The notes under the pieces are model-generated. The model was given only the letters and a program-made list of their open reading frames with translations, was not told the origin of the DNA and did not search any database. From positions 1-46,939 of the forward strand of contig CANFOZ010000015.1 of the NCBI GenBank assembly GCA_947448795.1: DNA of 46,939 bases. Direction: 5' to 3'. Positions within the stretch are counted from its first letter, which is position 1. Each line of letters opens with the position of its first letter. Below, piece by piece: positions 33,304-43,181 of this stretch. A program made the translations under genes and the position numbers. Origin of the DNA: Bacteroidota bacterium (GTDB lineage Bacteria; Bacteroidota; Bacteroidia; AKYH767-A; JAHEYN01).

Positions 33304-35412
33304 TTACTTCGGATATTCCACGCGAACATGGTGGATCGATGCAAGCATCTTGCGAAATATTTTTTTCGCCGTGGCAATGTCGCGGAAGGTGATGTTGCAG
33401 TTAACAAATTGCTTTTCTGCAATACTATTATCTATAACTTGGTCAACCAGCTTTTCAATGGATTCCTCGTCGGGTTGCTTTAAACTTCGAGCGGCTGCTT
33501 CCACCGAGTCGGCCATCATCAATACCGCTGTTTCTTTGGAGTAAGGAAGTGGTCCGGGGTAACGGAACTTCTGCTCATCGACAATCTCGTCGGGGAAGTT
33601 TTTTAAAAAAGATTTGTAGAAATACTGAACGCGGGTAGTGCCGTGGTGCGTGCGGATGAAATCGATCAGCTGGTCGGGTAGCTTGTGTTTTTTTGCAATC
33701 TCGATGCCGCGTATCACGTGACTTATAATCATGTTCGCACTTTCTTCAAAAGAAAGTTCGTCGTGCGGATTTAGTGCGCCGCCTTGGTTCTCGATAAAGT
33801 AGAGCGGCATTTCCATTTTACCGATATCGTGATACAAAGCTGCTGCGCGTATCATCAAGGTGTTGCCACCGATTTTGTAAATCACCGCCTCCGACAAGTT
33901 CGAAACCTGCAGCGAATGCTGGAAGGTGCCCGGAGCGCGCGTGGCAAGCTCGCGAAGCAAAGGACTGTTGGAGTCGGAGAGCTCTAGAAGCGATACATCG
34001 GATACGAAGCCGAAGATTTTTTCTGAAAGATAGATGAAGGGATACGCCAGTAGTACAAGCATAGAGTTGACCCCAAACCAACGCAGTTCAAGGAAGTCGA
34101 TGTTGTGCAAGTCGCCTTCGTGCATGATTTGTATGGCGATGTATGATAAGGCATAGGTGAGGAAGAGCAGGGCGGAGGTGATGAAAAACTGCGAACGATT
34201 GCGAAGGTTGGCGATACTAAAGATGGCCACCATGCCTGCGGTGATATGCATGAAAGCAAACTCGAACCCGTCTTGTGCGATGAAGCCCAAGATAAGAATC
34301 ATGATGAGGTGGGTGAAGAGGGCCATGCGGGTATCAAAGAAGGCTCGAATCACTACCGGTACGATGCATAAAGGAATAAGATATATGCTCAGCTTTTCTG
34401 TTTTCATGATCCAGTAGAATCCGAAAATCATAAGGGTAATAAGCATCAGCAGAAAAAGGACTTTCTTGTTATCCTCAAAAACATCCTTGCGAAAAGAGGC
34501 AAGGAAAAGCAGCAGCATCGTTAAAGCAATAGCGGTAAGCAGCATATGGCCCAGGATATAGACAAAGCGATCGCCAGCAGGGTAGTGGATGTCGTATTCG
34601 TATTTTACCGAATCTAAAATGCGTCTTGATTTTGGGCTCACTTTTTCGCCCTTGGATATAACCAGGTCGTCTTTGTGGAACAACCCCTCTGTGGTAGAGA
34701 TGGCGGCGATGTTTTCCTGCAGCAGCTTGCGCGTCAGTGCATCGTCATAGGTAGCGTTACTCTGCAGCAGTGTGCTGAGCAAGTCGAGGTAGGAGCCACG
34801 CTGCTCAGAGGCAATGTCGCGCAGGTGTTCATCCATGTATTTTTTCGCTTCTGCCAGCGAGTAAATTTTGTCAATGGCGCGCTCCTCGGCCATGCCTCGC
34901 AATGCCTCGGTGCCGTTTTCGCGAATAATCAGTAAGCCATTGCCCGCTTCATTTGCCGCACGCCAGGCGGGTTCATCATTTTCTGCTAAGATGCCAATGT
35001 TGTAAATGGTGCTTAATAAATCCTCGGCTCTTTGATGCAGTGCCTTCTTATCATTCGCATTTAGTCCTTGCAGATTGAAACTGGCCAGTGCTTCCTTACT
35101 CTCGAGTAAGTCGTTAAGACGTTCGGTTTTAACTTGAAGCAGCGATTCATCCAAATGAAAACACAGGGGCGAAGAGCGGCTTACTGTTTCTTCTTCCGCC
35201 TCTAGGTCTTCCTTCGCTTTTTGGACTGGGAAATCAAAAGGAGCGCGGTACGATCGGTAGTTCCAAACCTTGCCCTCTTTGTAACGGAAGGAGAATTGTT
35301 GTTCGTGCGGAAAGAGCATGGATATCAGCACCAGGGCGGAAAGGAGCAAGAGCACCTTCATGATCAGGTGATGCCTGTTGCTGAGCGCGTTAATAAATTG
35401 ATTTAAGGCCAT
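33304..35412 (-). CDS. 7TM-HD phosphohydrolase, PgpH-like
   Basis: A 702-residue membrane protein. It has one N-terminal helix, a large extracytoplasmic domain (about 45-285), a bundle of about seven helices (about 290-470) and a cytoplasmic HD domain with 'AALYHDIGKMEMP' and 'FIRTHHGTTRVQYFY'. This is the 7TMR-HDED/PgpH architecture. In Firmicutes PgpH hydrolyses the second messenger c-di-AMP; the Bacteroidota homologues are widespread and probably do the same. It is monocistronic here, between convergent permease genes and a divergent thiolase. Confidence 0.93.
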   Translation of the reverse strand: MALNQFINALSNRHHLIMKVLLLLSALVLISMLFPHEQQFSFRYKEGKVWNYRSYRAPFDFPVQKAKEDLEAEEETVSRSSPLCFHLDESLLQVKTERLNDLLESKEALASFNLQGLNANDKKALHQRAEDLLSTIYNIGILAENDEPAWRAANEAGNGLLIIRENGTEALRGMAEERAIDKIYSLAEAKKYMDEHLRDIASEQRGSYLDLLSTLLQSNATYDDALTRKLLQENIAAISTTEGLFHKDDLVISKGEKVSPKSRRILDSVKYEYDIHYPAGDRFVYILGHMLLTAIALTMLLLFLASFRKDVFEDNKKVLFLLMLITLMIFGFYWIMKTEKLSIYLIPLCIVPVVIRAFFDTRMALFTHLIMILILGFIAQDGFEFAFMHITAGMVAIFSIANLRNRSQFFITSALLFLTYALSYIAIQIMHEGDLHNIDFLELRWFGVNSMLVLLAYPFIYLSEKIFGFVSDVSLLELSDSNSPLLRELATRAPGTFQHSLQVSNLSEAVIYKIGGNTLMIRAAALYHDIGKMEMPLYFIENQGGALNPHDELSFEESANMIISHVIRGIEIAKKHKLPDQLIDFIRTHHGTTRVQYFYKSFLKNFPDEIVDEQKFRYPGPLPYSKETAVLMMADSVEAAARSLKQPDEESIEKLVDQVIDNSIAEKQFVNCNITFRDIATAKKIFRKMLASIHHVRVEYPK

Positions 35413-35553
35413 GCTGAATTGTATTTTATGCGAAATTAGAAATAATCGGGCTCTTTTATGCGATTTATTAAGCCCTTTCCGCTTCCTGGGCCGAATTTCT
35501 ATTCTTGCCTATTTATCCCTAATTTTGCCGAATAATTAATTTAACATAAAATC

Positions 35554-36732
35554 ATGAACGACGTATATATAGTTTCCGCAACGCGCACTCCAATTGGTTC
35601 TTTTGGTGGTTCTCTTGCCTCTGTTACTGCTACTCAACTTGGCGCCATAGCTATCCGCGAGGCTGTTAAACGCGCAGGCATCGACGCAAAAGAAGTGCAA
35701 GAAGTGTTTATGGGCAATGTCTATTCGGCTAATTTGGGCCAGGCACCTGCCAACCAAGCCTCTATTTTTGCAGGTCTTCCAAACACGATTCCTTGTACTA
35801 CAGTAAATAAAGTGTGTGCTTCGGGTATGAAAGCAGTGATGCTTGCCGCCCAATCAATCATGCTCGGCAACATCGATGTGGCTATTGCCGGTGGTATGGA
35901 AAGCATGAGCAATGTGCCGTATTACTTAGACAAGGCGCGCAATGGATACAAACTCGGCCACGGATCACTTACCGACGGAATCATCAAAGACGGTTTGTGG
36001 GATGTTTATAAAGATTATCACATGGGCAATGCCGCAGAGCTCTGCGCAAAAGAGATGAACATCACCCGCGAGGCACAGGATGCTTTTGCAATCGATTCCT
36101 ATAAAAAGACGGCTGTCGCTCATGGTGAAGGTTCGTTCAAAGATGAGATAGCTGCTGTCGAGATTCCGCAGCGTGGCAAAGATTCTATCTTCGTTACAGA
36201 CGATGAGGAATTTTCAAAAGTGAAGTTTGATAAAATTCCTGGATTGAAACCTGTATTTGATAAAGCAGGCACCGTTACTGCTGCCAATGCGTCTTCACTC
36301 AACGACGGTGCTTCCGCACTGGTGCTTGTTTCTGGTAAAAAAATGAAAGAACTCGGCCTCAAACCGCTGGCAAAAATAATCGGTTTCGCGGATGCACAGC
36401 AAGCACCGGAATGGTTTACCACCGCACCAGCTAAAGCGATCCCGATGGCTTTGGAAAGAGCAGGTAAAAAAGTTAGCGATGTGGATTTTTTCGAAATCAA
36501 CGAGGCTTTCGCAGTGGTATCACTTGCAAATAATCAACTCCTTAACCTCGATGCTGCAAAGGTGAATGTCTTTGGTGGCGCTGTTGCGCTGGGCCATCCG
36601 CTGGGTAACTCTGGGGCTCGTATTCTTGTCACGCTCATCAATGTCCTAAACAAAAAAGGTGCATCGATAGGTGCGGCCGGCATCTGCAACGGTGGTGGTG
36701 GCGCAAGTGCAATCGTGATCGAAAAAGTTTAA
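35554..36732 (+). CDS. Acetyl-CoA C-acetyltransferase (thiolase)
   Basis: A 392-residue thiolase. Nucleophile Cys88 lies in 'TTVNKVCASGMKAV', His348 in 'GGAVALGHPLGNSGAR' and Cys378 in 'GICNGGGGASA', so all catalytic residues are present. Length and motifs fit the acetoacetyl-CoA-forming AtoB/PhaA type better than the longer FadA types, but specificity is inferred. A TAATTTTG box at 35520-35527 is a probable promoter. An NlpC/P60 gene follows after 17 bases. Confidence 0.95.
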   Translation: MNDVYIVSATRTPIGSFGGSLASVTATQLGAIAIREAVKRAGIDAKEVQEVFMGNVYSANLGQAPANQASIFAGLPNTIPCTTVNKVCASGMKAVMLAAQSIMLGNIDVAIAGGMESMSNVPYYLDKARNGYKLGHGSLTDGIIKDGLWDVYKDYHMGNAAELCAKEMNITREAQDAFAIDSYKKTAVAHGEGSFKDEIAAVEIPQRGKDSIFVTDDEEFSKVKFDKIPGLKPVFDKAGTVTAANASSLNDGASALVLVSGKKMKELGLKPLAKIIGFADAQQAPEWFTTAPAKAIPMALERAGKKVSDVDFFEINEAFAVVSLANNQLLNLDAAKVNVFGGAVALGHPLGNSGARILVTLINVLNKKGASIGAAGICNGGGGASAIVIEKV

Positions 36733-36749
36733 TATCACCATAGAAACGT

Positions 36750-37520
36750 ATGTACGCCATCATCGATCATAGCCTGGTACCCGTTCGCAAGGAGAATTCC
36801 GACCGCAGCGAAATGGTGACCCAGCTGCTTTATGGCGAGCAAGTGGAGGTGTTGTCGGTGAAGCATCCTTGGACTAAAATAAGAACGGTATTCGACGATT
36901 ACGAAGGATGGATTGATTCAAAACAATGCCGCACCTTATCGCTTGACGATTTTAAAAAGCTGCAAACAACAGCTTCTCTATTATCGTTAGAGCTTGTGCA
37001 GGTGGCGGCATGTGGTGCGCAGCGTCAATCTTTGGTATTGGGTAGCGTTTTGCCGTATTATGTAGCCGGAAATTTTAAGATGGCTGTCGACAACTGGACT
37101 ATCGATGGAAAGGTGCGTAACTGCAGCAAGGAATATGCTAAAAAAGTGATCGTCGAAAATGCGATGATGTATGTAAATGCGCCCTATTTGTGGGGCGGCC
37201 GCAGTCCTTTTGGTATCGACTGTTCGGGGCTCACACAAATGGCTTACAAGCTTGCTGGTGTTAAGCTATGGCGCGATGCTCGGCAACAAGCGGCGCAAGG
37301 TATCACCCTTAATCTTTTGCAAGAGGCGGCGCCTGGCGACCTTGCTTTCTTTGACAACCAAGACGGTAATATCACCCATACAGGCATAATTCTTGCTGAT
37401 GGACATATTATCCATGCATCCGGTAAGGTGCGCATCGACAAGCTCGACCACCAAGGCATCTTTAACATCGACACCCAGAAGTATTCGCACAACCTGCGGA
37501 TTATAAAAAGGGTAGTATAA
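36750..37520 (+). CDS. NlpC/P60 cysteine peptidase with SH3 domain
   Basis: A 256-residue enzyme with an N-terminal bacterial SH3 domain (about 1-60, 'MVTQLLYGEQVEVLSVKHPWTKIRT'), a second SH3-like stretch (about 75-125) and a C-terminal NlpC/P60 domain. The triad is Cys158 in 'FGIDCSGLTQMAY', His210 in 'NITHTGIIL' and probably His222 in 'HIIHASG'. It resembles YkfC-type gamma-D-glutamyl-L-diamino acid endopeptidases that recycle peptidoglycan peptides. No signal peptide is evident, which fits a cytoplasmic recycling role. Confidence 0.93.
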   Translation: MYAIIDHSLVPVRKENSDRSEMVTQLLYGEQVEVLSVKHPWTKIRTVFDDYEGWIDSKQCRTLSLDDFKKLQTTASLLSLELVQVAACGAQRQSLVLGSVLPYYVAGNFKMAVDNWTIDGKVRNCSKEYAKKVIVENAMMYVNAPYLWGGRSPFGIDCSGLTQMAYKLAGVKLWRDARQQAAQGITLNLLQEAAPGDLAFFDNQDGNITHTGIILADGHIIHASGKVRIDKLDHQGIFNIDTQKYSHNLRIIKRVV

Positions 37521-37675
37521 TGCGTTAAAAAGCTTTTTTGTTGCTTTTTTTGATTTGACGAACGCATTTTGTCGAGAATTTCGTTTGTCCGATAAGACAA
37601 CCAGTATTTTTTTTTCTTGAATTTTCAGGGATGACTAATTCTAGTAATTGTGTTTTTATTTCTAAAAAGGATAAG

Positions 37676-37683
37676 TATCTTTG
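37676..37683 (+). promoter_or_regulatory. -7 box of the DUF1566 gene
   Basis: TATCTTTG is a full match to TAnnTTTG, 25 bases before the ATG at 37709. It also shows that the ATG at 37631, upstream of the box, is not the real start. Confidence 0.6.
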
Positions 37684-37708
37684 TTCTCAAATTAAAAAAC
37701 AAATACTC

Positions 37709-38281
37709 ATGAAAAAAATAGCATTAATAGTAGCAGCAATAGTCTGTGTTTTTGGCGCATTTAAATTGGCTTTTGCAGAATCTAATCCTTTTGGTCTAAC
37801 AGGCCCAGCAGCCAATTCGAACCCACCGGTTGGTTGGAGTTTTGGTGGAGGTAAAATTTTAAGCGTTACCAAAACAGGAAATAATTACACCGGTCTCATC
37901 ATAGATTCAAGCGATATTGAAGTGGCACATGTAGTTGGTAAAATGAATTATACCAATGCGAGCAATGCAACTACCTTGAACACTCCTGCAAATCACAAAA
38001 GCACCTATCCAGCCGTTTCTCCTGCAACAGTTGTAGGTGATTATACAATTACCTATTCAGCTTGGCGCCTACCTACCAAAGCAGAGTTGGCTACTTTTAA
38101 AACAAATAAAGCATTAATCAATACAGCTCCTGGCTCAACCAATTGGTATTGGTCTTCCACTCCTGGCTCCTCTGCCCATGTTTGGACGCATAATTTTTCC
38201 AATGGCAACACCTATGATTATTTGAATTATTACACCTGTTTTGTGCGCACTGTACGCGATTTTACAGCAACACAGCACTAA
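37709..38281 (+). CDS. Exported DUF1566 (Lcl C-terminal) domain protein
   Basis: A 190-residue protein beginning with a signal peptide (MKKIALIVAAIVCVFGAF ... LAFAES). The mature domain has the DUF1566 pattern: an early 'VGWSFGGGKILSV', 'AWRLPTKAEL' (the RLPT motif), 'NWYWSSTP' and a terminal 'YYTCFVRTVRDF' (R-V/T-R-D-F). The domain occurs in lectin-like Lcl of Legionella and in many secreted Bacteroidota proteins and is probably sugar- or surface-binding. The gene is alone between its own promoter and a strong terminator. Confidence 0.85.
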   Translation: MKKIALIVAAIVCVFGAFKLAFAESNPFGLTGPAANSNPPVGWSFGGGKILSVTKTGNNYTGLIIDSSDIEVAHVVGKMNYTNASNATTLNTPANHKSTYPAVSPATVVGDYTITYSAWRLPTKAELATFKTNKALINTAPGSTNWYWSSTPGSSAHVWTHNFSNGNTYDYLNYYTCFVRTVRDFTATQH

Positions 38282-38296
38282 TTCTTTTGAATTGTT

Positions 38297-38327
38297 AAAA
38301 GCCGCGAGCAATCGCGGCTTTTTTTTT
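38297..38327 (+). terminator. Rho-independent terminator after the DUF1566 gene
   Basis: AAAAGCCGCGA-GCAA-TCGCGGCTTTT is an 11-bp perfect stem with a 4-base loop followed by a run of T, 16 bases after the stop codon. Confidence 0.93.
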
Positions 38328-38532
38328 GCCTAATAACTAGCAAAATACAGATCCAATCTTGCCTGTAAAACGGATCCAAGGTATTGATGCGCGTTAAATT
38401 TTTGTCTCATAATTAAGTCGCACTACCTTGCAGCTTTAACCGCTGCCTTTCTCATTCCCTTTCTTTCCTTTTTACTATCTTCGCCCCGAAATTCATTCTG
38501 TTTCTCACGCTCATTCTCATACATTAACTATT

Positions 38533-39918
38533 ATGACCTACGACCTGATTGTAATCGGCAGCGGCCCGGGTGGCTATGTAGCTGCAATTCGTGCTTCCCA
38601 ACTTGGTATGAAAACCGCTATCGTTGAACGCGCAGAACTTGGTGGTGTTTGCCTCAACTGGGGTTGCATCCCTACAAAAGCGCTATTGAAGTCGGCGCAG
38701 GTGTTCGATTATCTCAACCATGCAGCCGATTATGGCATCAGCGTGAAAGGTGCCGAAGCTGATTTTTCGGCCGTTGTGAAACGCAGCCGCGGTGTTGCTG
38801 ATGGAATGAGCAAAGGGGTTCAATTTCTTATTAAAAAAAACAAAATAGATGTGCTGCAAGGCAGTGGGAAGCTTAAAGCGGGCAAGAAGGTTGAAGTGAC
38901 CGCCGATGGAAAAGCCACCGTTTACGAAGCAAAAAACATAATCTTGGCCGTGGGTGCTCGTTCACGCGAGTTGCCGCACCTTAAAATAGATGGCAAGAAA
39001 ATCGTTGGCTATCGCGAAGCGATGACCTTGCCGCAACAACCGAAGTCCATGGTGATTATCGGCTCTGGTGCTATCGGCTCCGAGTTCGCTTATTTTTACA
39101 ACGCAATGGGTACCAAAGTAACTATTGTTGAGGTGTTGCCTAACCTTGTCCCTGTTGAAGATGAAGATGTTTCGCAAGCCCTCGGTCGTGCTTTTCGCAA
39201 GGCTGGCATTAATGTGATGACCGAATCTGTTGTTGAGCGTGTTGATACTGCAGGTGCTGGTTGCAAGGTGAAAATCAAAACCGCCAGCGGTGTTGAAACC
39301 ATCGAGTGCGATGTGGTGTTAAGCTCTGTGGGTATTGCTTCCAACCTCGAAAATATTGGACTTGAAGATGTTGGTGTAATCACTGACAAGGGCAAAATAC
39401 TCGTCAACGAATTTTACCAAACAAACATTCCAGGAGTACATGCCATTGGCGACTGTGTTCCTGGTCAAGCACTTGCGCATGTAGCTAGTGCAGAAGGTAT
39501 CCTGTGCGTTGAGCACATGGCTGGACATCACGTGGAGCCCATCAATTACAATAACATCCCAGGCTGCACGTATTGCTTGCCGGAGATTGCGTCTGTTGGT
39601 TATACAGAAAAACAAGCCCGCGAAAAAGGGTATGAGCTTAAGATCGGTAAGTTTCCTTTTACTGCATCAGGTAAAGCGAGTGCGGGTGGTAACAAAGACG
39701 GTTTTGTTAAGATTATCTTCGATGCAAAATACGGCGAGATACTTGGCTGTCACATGATAGGAGCCAATGTCACCGAGATGATTGCTGAGATTGTGGTTGC
39801 TCGTAAACTGGAGGCCACTGGACATGAACTTCTCAAAGCGATACATCCGCATCCAACGATGAGCGAGGCCGTTATGGAAGCAACAGCTGCTGCCTACGGC
39901 GAGGTGATCCATCTTTAA
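38533..39918 (+). CDS. lpdA: Dihydrolipoyl dehydrogenase
   Basis: A 461-residue flavoprotein disulphide reductase, the E3 component of pyruvate and 2-oxoglutarate dehydrogenases. FAD motif GSGPGG near residue 9, redox disulphide in 'GGVCLNWGCIPTKALL', NAD motif 'GSGAIGSEFA', 'HAIGDCVPGQALAHVAS' and the active-site 'AIHPHPTMSEAVMEA'. A TATCTTCG box at 38476-38483 is the likely promoter. It appears to head a six-gene transcript. Confidence 0.97.
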   Translation: MTYDLIVIGSGPGGYVAAIRASQLGMKTAIVERAELGGVCLNWGCIPTKALLKSAQVFDYLNHAADYGISVKGAEADFSAVVKRSRGVADGMSKGVQFLIKKNKIDVLQGSGKLKAGKKVEVTADGKATVYEAKNIILAVGARSRELPHLKIDGKKIVGYREAMTLPQQPKSMVIIGSGAIGSEFAYFYNAMGTKVTIVEVLPNLVPVEDEDVSQALGRAFRKAGINVMTESVVERVDTAGAGCKVKIKTASGVETIECDVVLSSVGIASNLENIGLEDVGVITDKGKILVNEFYQTNIPGVHAIGDCVPGQALAHVASAEGILCVEHMAGHHVEPINYNNIPGCTYCLPEIASVGYTEKQAREKGYELKIGKFPFTASGKASAGGNKDGFVKIIFDAKYGEILGCHMIGANVTEMIAEIVVARKLEATGHELLKAIHPHPTMSEAVMEATAAAYGEVIHL

Positions 39919-39945
39919 TTTCACAAACCAAATCTGCCCGCGATT

Positions 39946-40317
39946 ATGTTTAATGTATTCGCTGTTTTTATTGGAGGTGGCTTTGGTAGTATAGCTCGTT
40001 ATGGCTTGGGGCGACTTACCCTGCTGCTGTTTGGTGTAGCCTTTCCATTTGGTACGCTCGTGGTTAATGTCTTGAGTTGTATCATCCTTGGATTTACCTT
40101 TGGTTTGGCAGAAACACGAGTACAGATGAACTGGTCGCGTTCCCTTATAGCTATCGGTTTTTGCGGCGGTTTTAGCACATTCTCTACCTTTAGTATGGAA
40201 ACCTTCAACTTAATGAAGGAAGGCCAGTGGTTATTCGCGATCGCTTCTGTATCACTTAATCTTTTTCTTTGTCTTCTCGGTATTGCACTTGGTATTTATT
40301 GTGCTAAACAACTATAA
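39946..40317 (+). CDS. crcB: Fluoride channel CrcB/Fluc
   Basis: A 123-residue four-helix membrane protein. 'GGGFGSIARYGLGR', 'PFGTLVVNVLSC' and 'GFCGGFSTFSTFSMET' are diagnostic; the last segment carries the phenylalanines lining the fluoride pore. It works as a dual-topology dimer exporting fluoride. No fluoride riboswitch is recognisable in the 27 bases upstream; it follows lpdA directly. Confidence 0.96.
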   Translation: MFNVFAVFIGGGFGSIARYGLGRLTLLLFGVAFPFGTLVVNVLSCIILGFTFGLAETRVQMNWSRSLIAIGFCGGFSTFSTFSMETFNLMKEGQWLFAIASVSLNLFLCLLGIALGIYCAKQL

Positions 40318-40318
40318 C

Positions 40319-41962
40319 ATGAAACGAAAAATAAATGTCAGCTTGCTAATCCATTTAGTATTCCTGCTTGTCTTTTTTTGCAAGCAATCAACTGCACAGC
40401 CCATTAGCCCGAAGCCAAAGCTCTTGGTTGGAATCGTGGTCGATCAGATGCGGGCTGATTACATCGATCGCTACTGGTCGAAGTGGACCGCCGGCGGATT
40501 TAAGCGCTTGGTGAATGAGGGGTATCTTTGCTCCAACACGCATTATAATTATGTCCCAACCTATACCGGTCCGGGCCATGCTTCCATCTTTACAGGAACC
40601 ACTCCAGCGGTTCATGGTATCGTAAGTAACACGTGGTATTCGCGTGCCGATAAACGCTTTGTTTATTGTGCCGAAGACCGCAATGAAAAAACGATCGGCA
40701 GTCCAAGCAAAGCCGGCATGATGTCGCCACGTAATCTGCAGTCGACAACCCTTGCCGACGAGCTTCGTATGGCAAGTCAGATGCATTCCAAATCGATAGG
40801 CATCGCCCTGAAGGATCGCGGAGCCATCCTGCCAGCAGGCCATACCGCCAATGCTGCTTACTGGTTCGACGACCTTACGGGGGCTTGGGTATCAAGCAGT
40901 TATTACATGCCTGAACTGCCGAAGTGGTTGCAGGAATTCAATAAAGACAGCACAGCTTTAAAATATTTGAAGGAGGATTGGAAAACCTTGCTGCCGATCA
41001 ATCAATACAGCGAATCAATTGCCGATGATAATAGCTATGAAACCCTTTTTAAAGGCGAGACGAAGCCCGTTTTTCCTCATAAAATAGCTGACTTAGCCAA
41101 GACGAACGGCAATTTCGCCATCCTCCGCACCACGCCTTATGGCAACACGCTCACACGAGAACTTGCTATAGAAGCCATACGGAAGGAGGATTTAGGTAAA
41201 GATGATGTTACTGATTTTTTATCTATCAGCTTCTCCTCAACCGATTATGTAGGCCATGCTTACGGACCTCTTTCTGTGGAAGTGGAAGACACCTATTTGC
41301 GCCTCGATCGCGATCTCGAAATACTGCTCAACACGCTTGATAAAGAAGTAGGCAAAGGCGAGTACCTGCTGTTTCTCACTGCCGACCATGGCGCAATGCT
41401 GAACCCTTCTTATCTAATGGCCAACAAGATTAGCGCCGGGGTTGAAAACGATAGTCTGATGTGCGATTCTTTGAAAAAATATTGCCTCAAGCAATACGGC
41501 GATAGCCTGGTAATTACATACAATAGTCAGCAGGTGTATTTAAATCATCAAGCCCTTGCCGATCGCGATCTTTCGCTAAGCGATGTCAAAGCATCTATCA
41601 GTGAATACATGCTTACTATGAAGGGTGTTGCTCGTGTGTTGGATACCCAAACGCTTCAACCATCTGAAGCGGGTTCACTGGTAAACTGTGTATACAAAGG
41701 CTTGTATTTAGCGCGCTCCGGCGATTTGGCCGTGGTGTATAATCCGGGTTGGGTAGAGTTTGCTAAAACAGGCACTACACATGGCTCTGGTTACGATTAC
41801 GATACGCATGTGCCGCTTTTGTTTTTTGGAGCGGGCATCCCGCATGGCGACACCTCCGAGCGCGTTGAAATAGTAGACATTGCGCCAACAGTAGCGAATC
41901 GATTGGGCATTTCCACACCCAATGGAACCAGCGGTAAAGTCATTCGTGCATTAAGTAAATAA
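40319..41962 (+). CDS. pafA: PafA-type alkaline phosphatase
   Basis: The ATG at 40319 gives a signal peptide (MKRKINVSLLIHLVFLLVFF ...) and 547 residues; the frame is also open into crcB. Metal ligands and nucleophile of the alkaline phosphatase superfamily are visible: Asp in 'GIVVDQMRADYIDRYW', Thr nucleophile in 'VPTYTGPGHASIFTGTTPAVHG', Asp/His in 'SSTDYVGHAYGP', Asp/His in 'LTADHGAML' and His in 'TTHGSGYDYDTHVPL'. 'ALKDRGAILPAGH' carries the Lys-x-Arg pair that marks phosphomonoesterases of the PafA group. It is a periplasmic, phosphate-releasing enzyme, one base after the crcB stop. Confidence 0.92.
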   Translation: MKRKINVSLLIHLVFLLVFFCKQSTAQPISPKPKLLVGIVVDQMRADYIDRYWSKWTAGGFKRLVNEGYLCSNTHYNYVPTYTGPGHASIFTGTTPAVHGIVSNTWYSRADKRFVYCAEDRNEKTIGSPSKAGMMSPRNLQSTTLADELRMASQMHSKSIGIALKDRGAILPAGHTANAAYWFDDLTGAWVSSSYYMPELPKWLQEFNKDSTALKYLKEDWKTLLPINQYSESIADDNSYETLFKGETKPVFPHKIADLAKTNGNFAILRTTPYGNTLTRELAIEAIRKEDLGKDDVTDFLSISFSSTDYVGHAYGPLSVEVEDTYLRLDRDLEILLNTLDKEVGKGEYLLFLTADHGAMLNPSYLMANKISAGVENDSLMCDSLKKYCLKQYGDSLVITYNSQQVYLNHQALADRDLSLSDVKASISEYMLTMKGVARVLDTQTLQPSEAGSLVNCVYKGLYLARSGDLAVVYNPGWVEFAKTGTTHGSGYDYDTHVPLLFFGAGIPHGDTSERVEIVDIAPTVANRLGISTPNGTSGKVIRALSK

Positions 41963-41963
41963 C

Positions 41964-43160
41964 ATGAGCCGCAAGTCGGTTCTTATCACACGTACCGTCT
42001 GGCTAGTCTCCTGGGTTAGCCTATTCACCGACATCTCGAGCGAGATGCTCTACCCCGTTATGCCCGCGTATTTGCAGACAATCGGTTTTACGGCACTGGG
42101 TATTGGTTTGCTTGAAGGACTCGCCGAAGCGATCGTGAGTTGGTCTAAAGGGTATTTCGGATTTTGGTCTGATGCCTCTGGCAAACGGATGCCCTTCGTA
42201 CGCATTGGATATTTGCTCAGCGCCTTAGGTAAAGGGATGCTTTTGCTCGGTAAAATGCCGCTCTTGATTTTTCTTTCACGCTCTGCCGACCGATTCGGAA
42301 AGGGCATTCGCAGTGCACCACGCGATGCTGTCTTGGTGGCCGAGTCAAAAGTTGAGCACCGCGGCACGGTCTTCGGATTTCATCGCGCAATGGATACCGT
42401 CGGTGCAAGTATTGGTCCTTTGATGGCGATGCTTTGTCTCTGGTATTACCCTGGTAATTACACACTTGTATTCACGGTTGCTTTAGCTCCAGCATGTATA
42501 TCGGTGTTGTTAACGTGGCTGATTGCCGAGCCCCCGTCCACGCCGATTGTGCGTCAAGAAAAACCGGTGTTTACCTATGTTGCTTATTGGAGAGCGGTAA
42601 GTCCATTGTTGAAAAAAGTATTCCTTGGCCTGCTTGTTTTTGCCTTGGCAAACAGCAGCGATCTTTTTCTGTTGATGCGCGCTAAAAGCATGGGTTGGAG
42701 CGATTCGGGTTTGATAGGATTGTATGTGCTTTACAACTTAACCTATGCGGCTTTGTCTTACCCTGTTGGGAAGTTGGCAGACCGTCGCGGGATGGCCTTC
42801 GTTAACATCCTAGGCCTGCTTTGTTTTATCATCGTGTATGCTGGTTTTGCTTTCGCAAACGATCCGATGCTCTTGCTGCCTCTCTTGCTCGTTTACGGAC
42901 TCTTTGCTGCATGCAGCGAAGGCATGGCGAAGGCCTGGATATCCAAGTTAGTTGGTAAAGAAGAAATGGCTACATCCTTGGGTTTCTTTGCCGGGATAAA
43001 CGGACTCGCGGCATTGCTTGCCAGCTCACTCACAGGCTGGCTATGGGTTTCTTTTTCGCCAACCGTTGCACTTTCTTGCTCTGCTGTATTATCCCTGCTC
43101 GCATTGCTTTGGATGTGGATGATAAAAAACACATCAAAAAAGCTCGTTGCGAAAGCGTAA
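41964..43160 (+). CDS. Major facilitator superfamily transporter
   Basis: A 398-residue protein with about twelve hydrophobic helices. 'WVSLFTDISSEMLYPVMPAYL', 'GIGLLEGLAEAIVSWSKGYFGFWSDASGKR' (MFS signature loop) and 'RSADRFGKGIRSAPRDAVLVAES' define a common but poorly characterised MFS subfamily. The substrate is unknown. It starts one base after the phosphatase gene and is followed by bshA. Confidence 0.92.
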   Translation: MSRKSVLITRTVWLVSWVSLFTDISSEMLYPVMPAYLQTIGFTALGIGLLEGLAEAIVSWSKGYFGFWSDASGKRMPFVRIGYLLSALGKGMLLLGKMPLLIFLSRSADRFGKGIRSAPRDAVLVAESKVEHRGTVFGFHRAMDTVGASIGPLMAMLCLWYYPGNYTLVFTVALAPACISVLLTWLIAEPPSTPIVRQEKPVFTYVAYWRAVSPLLKKVFLGLLVFALANSSDLFLLMRAKSMGWSDSGLIGLYVLYNLTYAALSYPVGKLADRRGMAFVNILGLLCFIIVYAGFAFANDPMLLLPLLLVYGLFAACSEGMAKAWISKLVGKEEMATSLGFFAGINGLAALLASSLTGWLWVSFSPTVALSCSAVLSLLALLWMWMIKNTSKKLVAKA

Positions 43161-43165
43161 CTTTG
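43158..43165 (+). promoter_or_regulatory. Possible internal promoter box before bshA
   Basis: TAACTTTG matches TAnnTTTG and spans the stop codon of the MFS gene, 16 bases before the bshA ATG. No clear -33 element is seen. Confidence 0.4.
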
Positions 43166-43181
43166 CATTCAATCTAGATGT

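Noticed and set aside
37521-37575. Terminator after the NlpC/P60 gene
   Set aside because: AAAAAGCTTTTTT followed by T runs is palindromic, but the stem has only two GC pairs and no proper loop, so it is not a reliable terminator.
39919-39945. Fluoride riboswitch before crcB
   Set aside because: Only 27 bases separate lpdA and crcB and no riboswitch-like fold or conserved block is visible.
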